Position numbers and translations under genes: made by a program. Under the pieces are notes generated by a model, which saw only the letters and a list, made by a program, of their open reading frames with translations, ran no database searches and was not told where the DNA came from. A DNA stretch of 42,663 nt, taken from contig JBCBNX010000003.1 in assembly GCA_039821555.1 (NCBI GenBank), positions 370,867 to 413,529 of the forward strand, written 5' to 3'. Source of the DNA: Bacteroidota bacterium (GTDB lineage Bacteria > Bacteroidota > Rhodothermia > Rhodothermales > Rubricoccaceae). Shown here piece by piece: positions 24,785 through 32,844 of this stretch. Each line of letters starts with the position of its first letter. Position 1 is the stretch's first letter.

Positions 24785-25174
24785 ATGCGTACTATGATAG
24801 TATTTTCGATAGTATTTTTGGTAGCAGGATGTCGCAGGGATAATTCCTATGTGTCATCTGAAATTTATGATCGATTAAATTATCACAACATATCAGATCC
24901 TGTGAAAATAAGCATAGATGAAATAATACCTTTTGATATTAATAGTTTTCGAGTTTACAACGAAATTCGAGAAGAAGATTCGGATGTGGAATGCACAAGA
25001 TTGTATGAAAATGAACAATTGATTACTTATAAATATATGGGAATTACTATGTGTGAATATATAGGGTATAATATAATATTTGAATTCTATAATGATAATA
25101 TAAAAATATATAGGGGAGATAGTGTTTTAGTGTCAAAATCCGCCGCCAATGGATATGCTATATTTTATGAATAG
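24785..25174 (+). CDS. Small lipoprotein, candidate immunity protein of the orphan tip
   Basis: A 129-aa protein beginning MRTMIVFSIVFLVAGC: a lipoprotein signal with lipobox VAGC. The mature part is acidic and Tyr-, Ile- and Asn-rich, with beta-strand character (KISIDEIIPFDI; YNIIFEFYNDNIKIYRGDSVLVS) and two further cysteines. GAGGAG lies a few bases upstream of the ATG, overlapping the end of the toxin frame; the stop of the cassette (24780-24782) is two bases away. Low GC matches the tip. A periplasmic-facing immunity lipoprotein is the likely role by position; no family is recognised. Confidence 0.7.
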   Translation: MRTMIVFSIVFLVAGCRRDNSYVSSEIYDRLNYHNISDPVKISIDEIIPFDINSFRVYNEIREEDSDVECTRLYENEQLITYKYMGITMCEYIGYNIIFEFYNDNIKIYRGDSVLVSKSAANGYAIFYE

Positions 25175-25854
25175 TCTAAGCTTAATCGTTCTGAACATCT
25201 AGTATTACTTATCGTACAAAATTAAGATTAAAATATAAACCCATGGAATATCAATCTCGTGCAGAATTCACAAATGTGAATTATAATTTTCTGCTGTAAT
25301 TATGGAGAAAAATTCTGGTAAAGAATGTTAGGTAAATAGATCAGAAAGGACTTGGGTGCAGAGTTGGGTCGATCTTCATCGGCACCATTTGTGGTCTTTG
25401 TGTTTCGGCCGGTAGGGTGAAATAACTTGGCGAATACGATGAAACGTAATCCTGGATCATTGCAGTCTTAATTGAGTGGTCTACTCTTTGGCCAAAAGTA
25501 AATCATCGAGTTTAGAATCTGGGATACTTATTAGTAAAAAAATTTTAATAGATACATAATTATAAATATAAAGCTAGCATAAATTATATTCATTAATATT
25601 GATAATTATTCGATGGGAATACTTGTGTAGCTGTGTGCAGATTGTTGAGCTATGCTTAGCAAGGACGTGAAGTGATAGAGGAAGGGGCTTCGCAGAAGAC
25701 CGTTGACTAACTTGGAGTGTCCGTCTACCGCAACGGCACCCTCTACTTTGTCTCGACAGCCAAACGTCTATGGACAGGCTGGATATAGGCTTGACAACAG
25801 GTGGAGCGGCTCGTACCTAACACGGTATTGCCTCGCTAATCTTGCCGTGCATTC
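25175..25854. other. AT-rich non-coding stretch between Rhs cassettes and pseudopilin
   Basis: 680 bases without a credible gene. The first ~450 are strongly AT-rich with scattered stops in all frames, like the toxin tips, and look like remnants of an exchanged cassette. From about 25655 GC rises and a decayed Rhs fragment can be read. The promoter for the pseudopilin gene, if separate, would be in the last 80 bases, but I see no clear one. Confidence 0.6.
25655..25780 (+). pseudogene. Decayed third Rhs cassette fragment
   Basis: Read from GTG 25672, the bases encode VIEEGASQKTVD-stop-LGVSVYRNGTLYFVSTAKR, which aligns with RhsB VISGGASQETTDYLGAHVYRNGKLDFVSTAQGR. A TAA interrupts the frame, and the similarity ends before the core proper. 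It begins at the same point of RhsB where the orphan cassette's similarity begins, which suggests a recurring recombination boundary. Confidence 0.8.
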
Positions 25855-26298
25855 ATGTCTTTTCTCCTAAGCCTTCGGCGAGTATCCCGTAGCAGAAACA
25901 CTCTTCACGAAGAGGCGGGGTATTCGCTCACGGAACTGCTCATCGCCATCGTCATCATCGGTATCCTCGCGCTCCTGGCGATACCGCGCTTCATGGGCGT
26001 GACCTCGCGCGCCAAGATGGCCGAGGCCAAGACGATGCTCTCGACGCTGCATGCTTTTCAGCAGGCGCACTACTACGAGATGGACCGCTACGGCCCGTCG
26101 CTGGACGCCATTGGCTTCGAGCAGGTCCCACTCCTGGACGAGGGGGGCACGGCACGCTACGTGATCGCCATCGAAGCGGCAGACCGCGCCGCCTACGTCG
26201 CCACGGCTACGTCCACCGTGGACTTCGACAACGACGGCACGTTCAACGTGTGGGAAGTGACAGAGTCCGGCGTCATCACGCAGCGCGTCGCGGATTAA
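25855..26298 (+). CDS. gspG: Major pseudopilin / type IV pilin-like protein (GspG/PilA)
   Basis: A 147-aa prepilin. After a 22-residue basic leader the cleavage site is G^YSLTE, with Glu at mature position 5, followed by the N-methylation-type helix LLIAIVIIGILALLAIPRFMG. The mature protein is ~125 residues with a C-terminal beta domain that includes DFDNDGTFNVWEV, a Ca-site-like Asp cluster near the place where GspG binds calcium. It should form the pseudopilus shaft after processing by the peptidase encoded next. Confidence 0.93.
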   Translation: MSFLLSLRRVSRSRNTLHEEAGYSLTELLIAIVIIGILALLAIPRFMGVTSRAKMAEAKTMLSTLHAFQQAHYYEMDRYGPSLDAIGFEQVPLLDEGGTARYVIAIEAADRAAYVATATSTVDFDNDGTFNVWEVTESGVITQRVAD

Positions 26299-26347
26299 GG
26301 CCAGTCGGCTTTGCATGTGCCTGCTTCGGCCACGTCTACTCAGACCC

Positions 26348-26980
26348 ATGGGAGAGCCTGCGCCTACCGATGCCTGTGCGAGTACCGGGACGCCGCAGGG
26401 TGACAGGGCGGAAGCGTCGAGCAGTCAGACACTCTGGGCACGGCGCAATGCTCCAGCCATGCTGGTCTCGTCGGCCGTCGTGGGCATGGCTGTCGGCGCA
26501 CTGGTACCGCCGTTGTCGGCGCTGCCGGTCCTCCTCGCGTTCCTCGGCCTCGCCGCAGCGTTCGACCTCCGGTCGGGGCTGATCCCGAACGCGCTGACGC
26601 TGGCCGCCACGGCGTTTGCCCTTACTGTGTGGGTGTCGCCGCCTTTGGCGCTGGGGCCGCTTTCAGCAGCCTTCACAGCAGCCTCTACGCTCACGTTGCT
26701 GCGCCTGGGAAGTACCGTCTGGCTCAGCGCACCCGGATTCGGGTGGGGAGACGTGAAACTCTCAGTGCCTCTCGGTCTTGTCCTGGGGTGGTCCGTGCTA
26801 TGGGCGCTCTACCTTGCGGTTGTTCTAGCGGCGATTGTTGCCGTCTCTGGACTCGCCACCGGACGTCTCACCCGCCGCAGCCGCATCCCCTTTGCCCCAT
26901 TCATCCTCGGCGGCACCCTCCTTCACCTCGCGTTTCCCCTCGGGGTCGTACTCGACTGGGTCGCTGCTCTGACGCTCTAG
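26348..26980 (+). CDS. Type IV prepilin peptidase (short, A24 domain only)
   Basis: A ~210-aa polytopic membrane aspartyl protease. Both catalytic sites are visible: Asp in AAFDLRSGLIPNALT and the GxGD motif in GFGWGDVKLSVPLG. About six hydrophobic helices are present. The N-terminal methyltransferase domain and its zinc Cys pairs are absent, so this is the short CpaA/FlaK-like form. The start is uncertain: ATGs at 26348 and 26459 are both in frame, and the first ~37 residues do not look membrane-like. It should cleave the leaders of the four pilin-like proteins of this locus. Confidence 0.88.
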   Translation: MGEPAPTDACASTGTPQGDRAEASSSQTLWARRNAPAMLVSSAVVGMAVGALVPPLSALPVLLAFLGLAAAFDLRSGLIPNALTLAATAFALTVWVSPPLALGPLSAAFTAASTLTLLRLGSTVWLSAPGFGWGDVKLSVPLGLVLGWSVLWALYLAVVLAAIVAVSGLATGRLTRRSRIPFAPFILGGTLLHLAFPLGVVLDWVAALTL

Positions 26981-27065
26981 CAGTCTGCTTCGTGCTCTGA
27001 GGCGCTCGGCGATCACGTAGCTTGCCCGCGAAGCGATACAGCCACGACACCTGAGTAGTCCATCT

Positions 27066-28640
27066 GTGCGTTTGCCAAGGACCAAAGACCAGAGACCAAC
27101 GACTGAATCCGGCAGTGGCCTGGTGACAGTCCTCGCGATGACGGCCGTCGTGACGACGCTCGTCGGGGTCGTCCTCGCGCTCTTTGTCACGCAGCACCGC
27201 TTCGTCCAGCGCGACGTTCAGCGCACGGAGGCCCTTTACTTGGCCGAGGCAGCCGTCTACCAGGCGCTCGCTCGTCTCCACGTTGACCCTGACTGGCGGC
27301 CCGTCGGAGACAGCCTCGCCCCGATCCTATTCCCGGCACCGCGCGGAGCGAGTGAGCGGACACGTGACCCAGCGCCACGCATCTGGGCGCGTCCGCTCGG
27401 CGGCTTTTGGCAGATCCGCGCCGATGCTCAGGTGGGCAGGGCCATAGTCTCACTCCGCACGCGTTTCGGAGAGTCCCCGACCCGTCACTTCGACCAGGCG
27501 CTCGCACTCGGGGACACACTCTCTGCGTTGACGCTCACGGAAGAGGCTCGCATCGTGGGTGGCGTTCGGATGGGAAGTCAGGGCATACGCACGGCTCCGC
27601 TCCGAGGAAGACCGTTTCAAGGATCAATTCAAGGTGGGGCAGTTCAGGTAAACGAGGACCCGCTTCCGCGCTTTGCCTCACGCCTGTTCGATGAGACGAT
27701 GGATCGCCTGGACGGATACCTCACTGAGGCCCTACGTGTAGCAGGCGACCCGCTGCCAGGCAGCCGCGACGAGGAGGGCACGCTATTCCCGTGGCCGGCA
27801 GCCCTGGACCCCAACGTGAGCGACATCGCAGCCGAGGGGCTGTTCACGGACTCGCTTCATGTCTTGGTCGGTCGGGGAAGTGTAGCGCTCACGCCCGAGG
27901 ACAGCCTCCTCCTGCGTCGCCCCATCATCTTGCTCGTGAACGGCGATTTGACGCTGACGGGGCCGCTGCGCTTCGCACCGGGTTCCACCCTGGCCGTCAC
28001 AGGTGATCTCACGTTCGACCCCGAGGTAACGGGCCAGGAGTTGCTCGTCTATGCCCGCACTATCGCCGCGAACGGTGCCAACTTCTCAGGCCAACTGCTC
28101 GCGCGCGATGGCGTGCGTCTCGATGGCCGCTGCCGTCTGGCGTATCCGTCGGTCGTCTACGTGGAAGGGCAGGACGGTGCTCAGGCAGACGCAGGCCGCA
28201 CGCAAACGGGAAGTGTGGACGCAGAGGTGGAGGAGGAGGGCGTGCGGTCTGACGCGCCGCAGGGCCTCGTGGTGGCGTCGGCGTCGGCGGACGGCACGCT
28301 GCTCTACCCCGCGCTAGGAGGTGTCGCGGCAGGACAAGGAGCGTCCGTGCAACTCGAAGAGGAAGCGCGCATCCGTGGCGCGGTCTATGCCAACACCCGC
28401 ACGGAGACGTCGGCCCGCCTGGACGGCACGCTGCTGACGCGTCAGCTCTACTTCTACGAAGCCCCGGCCACCTACATCAACTGGCTCCGCGCAGGCACAC
28501 TAAACCGCCTAGCGCGGCCTGAATCATTCGTCCTGCCCATTGGCTTCGATGCACCTCCGTCGCTGCGCCGCACGGACGAGCCGCGCTATGAAGTCGTCTC
28601 CTGGCAGGAGCAGATCACGATAGCTCGCACCGATGTTTGA
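27066..28640 (+). CDS. GspK/PilX-like minor pseudopilin with beta-solenoid body
   Basis: A 524-aa protein from a GTG start. The basic leader ends in SGSG, then LVTVLAMTAVVTTLVGVVLALFV and the PilX-type follow-on TEALYLAEAAVYQALARL, as in PilX/GspK proteins. The body is large: a middle region (about 260-440) with repeated short strands (ILLVNGDLTLTGPLRF, STLAVTGDLTFDP, ARDGVRLDGRCRL, LEEEARIRGAVYANTR) resembles the right-handed beta-helix of polymer-forming or adhesive proteins. It probably sits at the pseudopilus tip. Glu at +5 is missing, a known GspK trait. It overlaps the next gene by 8 bases. Confidence 0.75.
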   Translation: MRLPRTKDQRPTTESGSGLVTVLAMTAVVTTLVGVVLALFVTQHRFVQRDVQRTEALYLAEAAVYQALARLHVDPDWRPVGDSLAPILFPAPRGASERTRDPAPRIWARPLGGFWQIRADAQVGRAIVSLRTRFGESPTRHFDQALALGDTLSALTLTEEARIVGGVRMGSQGIRTAPLRGRPFQGSIQGGAVQVNEDPLPRFASRLFDETMDRLDGYLTEALRVAGDPLPGSRDEEGTLFPWPAALDPNVSDIAAEGLFTDSLHVLVGRGSVALTPEDSLLLRRPIILLVNGDLTLTGPLRFAPGSTLAVTGDLTFDPEVTGQELLVYARTIAANGANFSGQLLARDGVRLDGRCRLAYPSVVYVEGQDGAQADAGRTQTGSVDAEVEEEGVRSDAPQGLVVASASADGTLLYPALGGVAAGQGASVQLEEEARIRGAVYANTRTETSARLDGTLLTRQLYFYEAPATYINWLRAGTLNRLARPESFVLPIGFDAPPSLRRTDEPRYEVVSWQEQITIARTDV

Positions 28641-29010
28641 GCGAAGCCTTCCAAGACGACGTTCCCGCGTCTCTGGTAACGAGGCGGGTCACACGCTTGC
28701 CGAGTCGGCTGTGGCAGTCGCGCTCCTGCTCACGGTCTTAGTCCCTGCGGCGATGTTCCTCGTCTTCCTCACGACGCAGCCTCGCACGGCTCACCAAGCT
28801 GAAGCGCTTGCCTTAGCGCAAGCCTATCTGGAGGAGACCATCGCCACGGAAGATTTCGAGGACGCGACTACCCGAACATCGGATGCGGCCTGGACACTGG
28901 AACGCTCTGTTGCATTCGAGGGCGACCTGGCTCTCGTGACGGTCGCTGTCTACCGTCGCGATCGGCCAACACCGCTGGTCACGCTCCGAACGGCTCGTTT
29001 AGCTCCCTGA
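28633..29010 (+). CDS. PilV/GspI-like minor pseudopilin
   Basis: A 125-aa prepilin-like protein. After a ~19-residue basic leader comes G^HTLAE with Glu5, the helix SAVAVALLLTVLVPAAMFLVFL, and then the AEALALAQAYLEETIA segment common to PilV and GspI. The small C-terminal beta domain is short. It overlaps the upstream gene by 8 bases and precedes the GspJ-like gene by 4, so the three minor pseudopilins are probably translated together. Confidence 0.82.
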   Translation: MFERSLPRRRSRVSGNEAGHTLAESAVAVALLLTVLVPAAMFLVFLTTQPRTAHQAEALALAQAYLEETIATEDFEDATTRTSDAAWTLERSVAFEGDLALVTVAVYRRDRPTPLVTLRTARLAP

Positions 29011-29014
29011 CCCT

Positions 29015-29623
29015 GTGACCACAAAGTCTCCGAGCCGGTCTGTCATGTCTTCCTCAGTAAGTAGGGACGAGGGGGGATATACCCTCATCGAAGGCGTCAT
29101 CGCGCTTGCGCTCGTTGCGGTGATCGCCGTGGCCGTCTTTGCCGTGTATCTCGTTGCAGCACGCCAGGTGTCTGCGTGGCAGAACCAATTTGCCGCGACG
29201 AACGACGTGCACCTCATTCAGCAGCGTCTAACGACAGACCTGCGCCGCGCCCAGTCCGTAGTGCTCCTGAGTCCCGATGGCGTCACTGATGTTGGGGCAG
29301 AGCCCCAGCGACTGACGTCTGACCACACCCTCGTACTCGTTGGTGCAGACAGCGTTGTCACGTCCTACACGCGTACGGATTCAACCTGGCTCCGCAACGC
29401 GCGCCCGACACATACTGATGCACTTATACTGACACAAGCTGCAATGGAGCGTGCTCAACGAGGTAATGACGGGATGCTCCGCCCGTTGCGCGGTGCAGAA
29501 GCGCTCACAAAGCCTGTGCTCACAACCGTCCAGCTGACGTTTGTATCGGGTACGGATACGACGATCGTGAAGGCCCAGAGCGTATCGCGACACCCTCAGC
29601 GATGGCCGACGAGCGGGGCGTGA
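29015..29623 (+). CDS. PilW/GspJ-like minor pseudopilin
   Basis: A 202-aa protein from a GTG start (an ATG at 29045 is also possible and leaves a 9-residue leader). The processing site is GG^YTLIE with Glu5, then GVIALALVAVIAVAVFAVYLVAA. The following helix (NDVHLIQQRLTTDLRRAQSVVL) is the PilW/GspJ hallmark. The rest is a beta-rich domain. With the GspK- and GspI-like proteins it should make the tip complex that primes pseudopilus growth. Confidence 0.83.
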   Translation: MTTKSPSRSVMSSSVSRDEGGYTLIEGVIALALVAVIAVAVFAVYLVAARQVSAWQNQFAATNDVHLIQQRLTTDLRRAQSVVLLSPDGVTDVGAEPQRLTSDHTLVLVGADSVVTSYTRTDSTWLRNARPTHTDALILTQAAMERAQRGNDGMLRPLRGAEALTKPVLTTVQLTFVSGTDTTIVKAQSVSRHPQRWPTSGA

Positions 29624-29717
29624 TCGCCTCCGTTGCGAGCGACTCAGTTCGAGGGTAGTGGCTTGGCTGGTGGGGTAGCCTGCACGAACTTCCGCACGTC
29701 ACCTGACGCGGATTCAC

Positions 29718-30845
29718 ATGCATGATCTTCCTCCTGCCTTACGCCGAAGTCGCAGGCAAGGTCGTGCCCAGAAGGGAGGAGAGGGCTCACTGCGCACTCT
29801 ACTAGGCCGCAGGGTCCCAACCCGTGCGCTCGCTGACGCAACGCGTAGCCTCGCGGTCATGGTAGCCGCGCGCCTTCCGCTTGTCGATGCGCTCCGCACG
29901 ACCGCCCGTCAATCAGACCATGATCGTCTCGGTGCTGTCCTCTCTGACGTAGCTCGTCGGGTGGAGCGTGGTCAACCGTTTGCGGCGAGTCTAGAACGTC
30001 ACCCCAAGGTCTTCAGCCCGCTCTTTGGCCAGCTCGTCCGCGAAGGCGAAGTCGCAGGCGCACTCGACGCTGTGCTTCTTCGTCTAGCTGACCACCTAGA
30101 GAAGGCGGAGGCGCTGCGTCGCAAGGTCCGTATGGCGATGATGTACCCGGCGATCGTCCTCGCCGTCGCGTTGGCAACGGTGGCGTTTCTTCTCACCGCG
30201 ATCGTCCCCACCTTCGCGGACATGTTCTCGGACTTCGGAGCTGAGCTACCTCTCCCAACGCGCATCGTGCTCGGTGTTACGGACGCTCTCCAGGCCTATG
30301 GCTGGATCGTGCTCCTCGCATTGGTCGGAGTGGTTGTGCTTGCTCGGGGACTGCGCCGGGATCCGCGGGTCCAGCGTGCAGCGGAGCAGGTTCGTCTACG
30401 GTTGCCCGTGTTAGGTCCGCTCTATGCAAAAGGGTTGACAGCGCGCGTTTGCCGCACCCTGGGGACGCTCGTTGAATCAGGCGTGGCGCTTGACGAGGCT
30501 CTCCGCGTAACCGCGACCTCGTCGGAGAGTCTGCTCGCCCGCGAGGCAACCGCCGAGATGCGCCGCCGTGTCGTGCGCGGTACCTCGCTGGCCGCTCCGA
30601 TGGCGCGTGCGTCGTTCTTTCCGCCGATGGTGGTCCAGATGGTGAGCGTGGGGGAGGAGACGGCGCGTCTGAGCGAGATGCTCCTGCATGTCGCGCGGCA
30701 CTACGAAGCTGAGGTCGATGCAGCAGTAGAGGCCCTTGCCTCGGTGATTGAGCCGCTCTTGGTCGTCGTGCTCGGTATCATCGTCGGTGCAATCCTCGTG
30801 GCGATCTATCTCCCGATGTTCGAGCTGACGAACGTCATCCAATAG
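29718..30845 (+). CDS. gspF: GspF/PilC inner-membrane platform protein
   Basis: A 375-aa polytopic protein with two T2SSF domains. The first (about 40-160) contains LAVMVAARLPLVDALRTTARQ, PKVFSPLFGQLVREGEVAGALDAVL; the second (about 240-365) contains CRTLGTLVESGVALDEALRVTA and MVVQMVSVGEETARLSEMLLHVARHYE. Three membrane helices are at about 136-160, 190-215 and 345-370. It is the assembly platform that works with GspE. Its own gene is last in the locus, 94 bases after GspJ. All core parts of a T2SS/T4P engine are now present in one island. Confidence 0.95.
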   Translation: MHDLPPALRRSRRQGRAQKGGEGSLRTLLGRRVPTRALADATRSLAVMVAARLPLVDALRTTARQSDHDRLGAVLSDVARRVERGQPFAASLERHPKVFSPLFGQLVREGEVAGALDAVLLRLADHLEKAEALRRKVRMAMMYPAIVLAVALATVAFLLTAIVPTFADMFSDFGAELPLPTRIVLGVTDALQAYGWIVLLALVGVVVLARGLRRDPRVQRAAEQVRLRLPVLGPLYAKGLTARVCRTLGTLVESGVALDEALRVTATSSESLLAREATAEMRRRVVRGTSLAAPMARASFFPPMVVQMVSVGEETARLSEMLLHVARHYEAEVDAAVEALASVIEPLLVVVLGIIVGAILVAIYLPMFELTNVIQ

Positions 30846-30970
30846 AGAGCCTGAGTCAGCAGACCTTGGTCTCAGCGGACTCGAAGACTGTCCTGCGAGA
30901 AGTAACTCAGATCAAGAGGTTATTACCCTAGCCTGTACCTGGTATGGTGTCGGCACATTGCATAGGCAAA

Positions 30971-30998
30971 GCGAATAGGTATTTAGGCGAATAGGTAT
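30971..30998 (+). repeat. Tandem direct repeat beside the right att core
   Basis: GCGAATAGGTAT occurs exactly twice, at 30971-30982 and 30987-30998, 16 bases apart start to start, with the second copy touching the att core. Paired direct repeats next to the core are typical of integrase arm-type or Xis binding sites; that role is inferred. Confidence 0.65.
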
Positions 30999-31017
30999 CG
31001 AGTCCCCCTCCGGGTAC
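30998..31017 (+). repeat. att core, right copy
   Basis: TCGAGTCCCCCTCCGGGTAC, identical to 137-156. No other part of a tRNA is present here, so this is the displaced 3' end of the original tRNA-Leu gene and marks the right end of the island. Confidence 0.9.
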
Positions 31018-31021
31018 GCAA

Positions 31022-31056
31022 CAGGGCGAGGGCGCTACCGACGCGCTCTCGCCCTG
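31022..31056. terminator. Original tRNA-Leu terminator, also after the GH16 gene
   Basis: A 14-bp stem pairs 31022-31035 (CAGGGCGAGGGCGC) with 31043-31056 (GCGCTCTCGCCCTG), one G-U, around a 7-nt loop, followed by CCGTTT. It stands 5 bases after the att core, where the tRNA's own terminator would have been before integration. On the minus strand it also follows the glucanase gene ending at 31117. Confidence 0.78.
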
Positions 31057-31116
31057 CCGTTTGGTCTCATCGGTCATGGGGACCCACCGGGAGCCCCCGC
31101 GCGGTGCAGGCCTCGC

Positions 31117-32532
31117 CTAGCGCCGCGCCGCGTCGAGCGTAGCCACGTCGTCGGGCAGGATGTCCGTCGACTCGTAGACGCGCACGTAGTCGACCTCCAT
31201 GCGCACGGGGAAGATGCTGTCGTCGATCGGCCCGCCGGCGCGGCCCCACGCCCCGCCGATGGCGAGGTTGAGGATGATGTTGTACGGGTGGTCGTAGGGC
31301 CACGCGCGCCAGCCGGTGCCCTCGTTCATGTAGGTGAAGTAGCGCGTCCCGTCGAAGAAGATGTCGATGCGCTCGGGCGTCCATTCGAGCGCGTAGACGT
31401 GGAAGTCGCCCTCGGCGTCGACGGTCTCGATGCTGCCCTTGCGTTGCTCCCAGTTGCGCCAGTAGTAGGCCTTGTTGTGGACGGTGCCGTGGACGTGGTT
31501 CATGTCGTAGCCGACGTGCTCCAGGATGTCGATCTCGCCGGAGTTGGGCCACGCGTCGCAGGTGGGGCTGCCCTGCCAGTCGTCGGGGGCTTCGCAGGTG
31601 GTGGCGTAGCGGTAGGGGTCCGTCGGGAGCATCCAGACAGCGGCCCAGGTGCCCTGCCCGGCGGGCACGCGTGCGCTCACCTCCACACGGCCGTAGAGGA
31701 GGTCACCCTTGCCCTCGGTGTGGATGCGGCCGGACGTGTACTCGGCGTTGTCGTACTGTTCCTTGTGCGCCTCGATGACGAGCACCCCGTCCTCCTGGCG
31801 GACGTTCTTGAGGCGGTCCGTGTAGGCCTGGTCCTCGTCGTTGACCTTGCGGGCGGGCCAGACGTTGTAGGACCACCGCGTCGAGTCCGGTGCGCCGACG
31901 CCGTCGAAGTTGTCCTCCCAGGCGAGCGTCCAGGTGCGCTGGTCCTCCTGCCGCTGGCGCACGACGATCGCGCTCAGGATCGGTTCGCTCACCACGGGCT
32001 CGAAGGCAATGTCGAGTTGGCCGTCGGTCACCTGGACGTTCTGGGCCGTGCGGGTCAGGGCCGAGTGGTGCTTCTCGTCGCGCGCCTTGCGCACGTCGAG
32101 GCTGTCGATGACGAGGGCGTCCTCGGCGCGAACGAGGAACACGCGGCTGCCGACGGGCTCGTCCTCAGGCTCGGAGAAGTGGAACGTGACGTCGTAGAAG
32201 CCGTCGGGGAGCGGGTGCGCCACGGCGAGGTCGCCGGTGCGGTAGGTGCGGTAGAGGAGGCCGTCCTGGCTGCCGAGCGTCGTGTCGATGGTGGCCGCGG
32301 TGCCCTGAACGAGGGCCTCGTCGGCGAGGTACGCCACGCCGTCAACGCCCTCGTACGCCTCGCCGCCCACGTTGACGGCCCACACGACGGCGTCGGCATA
32401 CGTGATGCCCGGAGGCGTGGCGGTGGGTGCGTCGGCGGCGGTGTCGGCATCGGTACCCTGCGCGCAGCCCACAAGGAGGCCGAACGACAGGATCAAGACA
32501 CAGGGCAGGAAGGAGAGAGGCGATCGGTTCAT
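31117..32532 (-). CDS. GH16 endo-beta-glucanase lipoprotein with malectin-like domain
   Basis: A 471-aa exported enzyme. A lipoprotein signal (LPCVLILSFGLLVGC) is followed by a Thr/Ala/Pro linker. A malectin-like carbohydrate-binding region (about 40-190) contains VVWAVNVGGEAYEGVDGV and FYDVTFHFSEPED. The GH16 catalytic domain (about 195-455) contains LAWEDNFDG, SGRIHTEGKGDLLYGRVEV, the catalytic motif EIDILE (around 330-340) and AIGGAWGRAGG. It resembles laminarinases that cleave beta-1,3- or mixed-linked glucans. The start was taken at the ATG before the signal peptide, not at the longer frame. It is the first gene beyond the island and faces it, consistent with ordinary chromosome. Confidence 0.93.
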   Translation of the reverse strand: MNRSPLSFLPCVLILSFGLLVGCAQGTDADTAADAPTATPPGITYADAVVWAVNVGGEAYEGVDGVAYLADEALVQGTAATIDTTLGSQDGLLYRTYRTGDLAVAHPLPDGFYDVTFHFSEPEDEPVGSRVFLVRAEDALVIDSLDVRKARDEKHHSALTRTAQNVQVTDGQLDIAFEPVVSEPILSAIVVRQRQEDQRTWTLAWEDNFDGVGAPDSTRWSYNVWPARKVNDEDQAYTDRLKNVRQEDGVLVIEAHKEQYDNAEYTSGRIHTEGKGDLLYGRVEVSARVPAGQGTWAAVWMLPTDPYRYATTCEAPDDWQGSPTCDAWPNSGEIDILEHVGYDMNHVHGTVHNKAYYWRNWEQRKGSIETVDAEGDFHVYALEWTPERIDIFFDGTRYFTYMNEGTGWRAWPYDHPYNIILNLAIGGAWGRAGGPIDDSIFPVRMEVDYVRVYESTDILPDDVATLDAARR

Positions 32533-32844
32533 CAGGCTCGTCGGGCTAGTCGAATGGGTGGAGCACGTTGCAGCGCGTAACCGCCTGTCTTGAAGGGGGA
32601 GGCGGCACGCTCGCGGCCTAAAGATCCGCAATGAGGTCCATCAATGCAGGGGCACGAGGGCCCAGGGCCGCACATACTGCACGGTGAATCAAATTGGAAG
32701 GAGGTAGCACTGGTTAGCTATTTGACTTTATTGGGTCTGCATAGCTATGTAGTACAAAGGGTCCGCGTCCGAGCGCCGCCCCGCCGTTCTTTCCGCCTTC
32801 CGGTCGTAGGCGTCCCGCGTACGCCGGACATCCCCGAGAAGACC
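32533..32844. promoter_or_regulatory. Divergent intergenic region with a promoter-like sequence
   Basis: 312 bases separate two divergent exported-protein genes, so both promoters must be here. On the plus strand TTGACT (32722-32727) and TATGTA (32746-32751) are 18 bases apart and lie ~95 bases before the downstream ATG. The minus-strand promoter is not evident. The interval around 32690-32760 is AT-rich compared with its flanks. Confidence 0.4.

Larger units (their letters stand above)
137..31017 (+). mobile_element. tRNA-Leu genomic island carrying T2SS-like machine and Rhs toxins
   Basis: The element lies between two exact 20-bp repeats of the tRNA-Leu 3' end. A tyrosine integrase gene sits just inside the tRNA-proximal repeat, the usual layout of tRNA-targeting integrative elements. 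Cargo in order: int, unknown, HTH/xis-like, rep-like, GspE, secretin, GspL/M/C-like proteins, Skp-like, lipoprotein, RhsA, RhsB, small membrane protein, orphan Rhs tip, lipoprotein, pseudopilin, prepilin peptidase, GspK/I/J-like and GspF. All cargo genes are on the plus strand. I see no relaxase or conjugation genes, so transfer would need outside help or another route. The boundaries are seen in the sequence; that the unit still moves is inferred. Confidence 0.85.

Noticed and set aside
13083..25174. T6SS- or T9SS-delivered Rhs
   Set aside because: There is no PAAR, VgrG or DUF4150-type N-terminus, and no T9SS C-terminal sorting domain at the ends of RhsA, RhsB or the orphan; both full chains begin with Sec signal peptides.
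30846..30905. Terminator after gspF
   Set aside because: Only a 5-bp AGACC/GGTCT dyad with a 2-nt loop is present and no T-run follows, so I could not support one.
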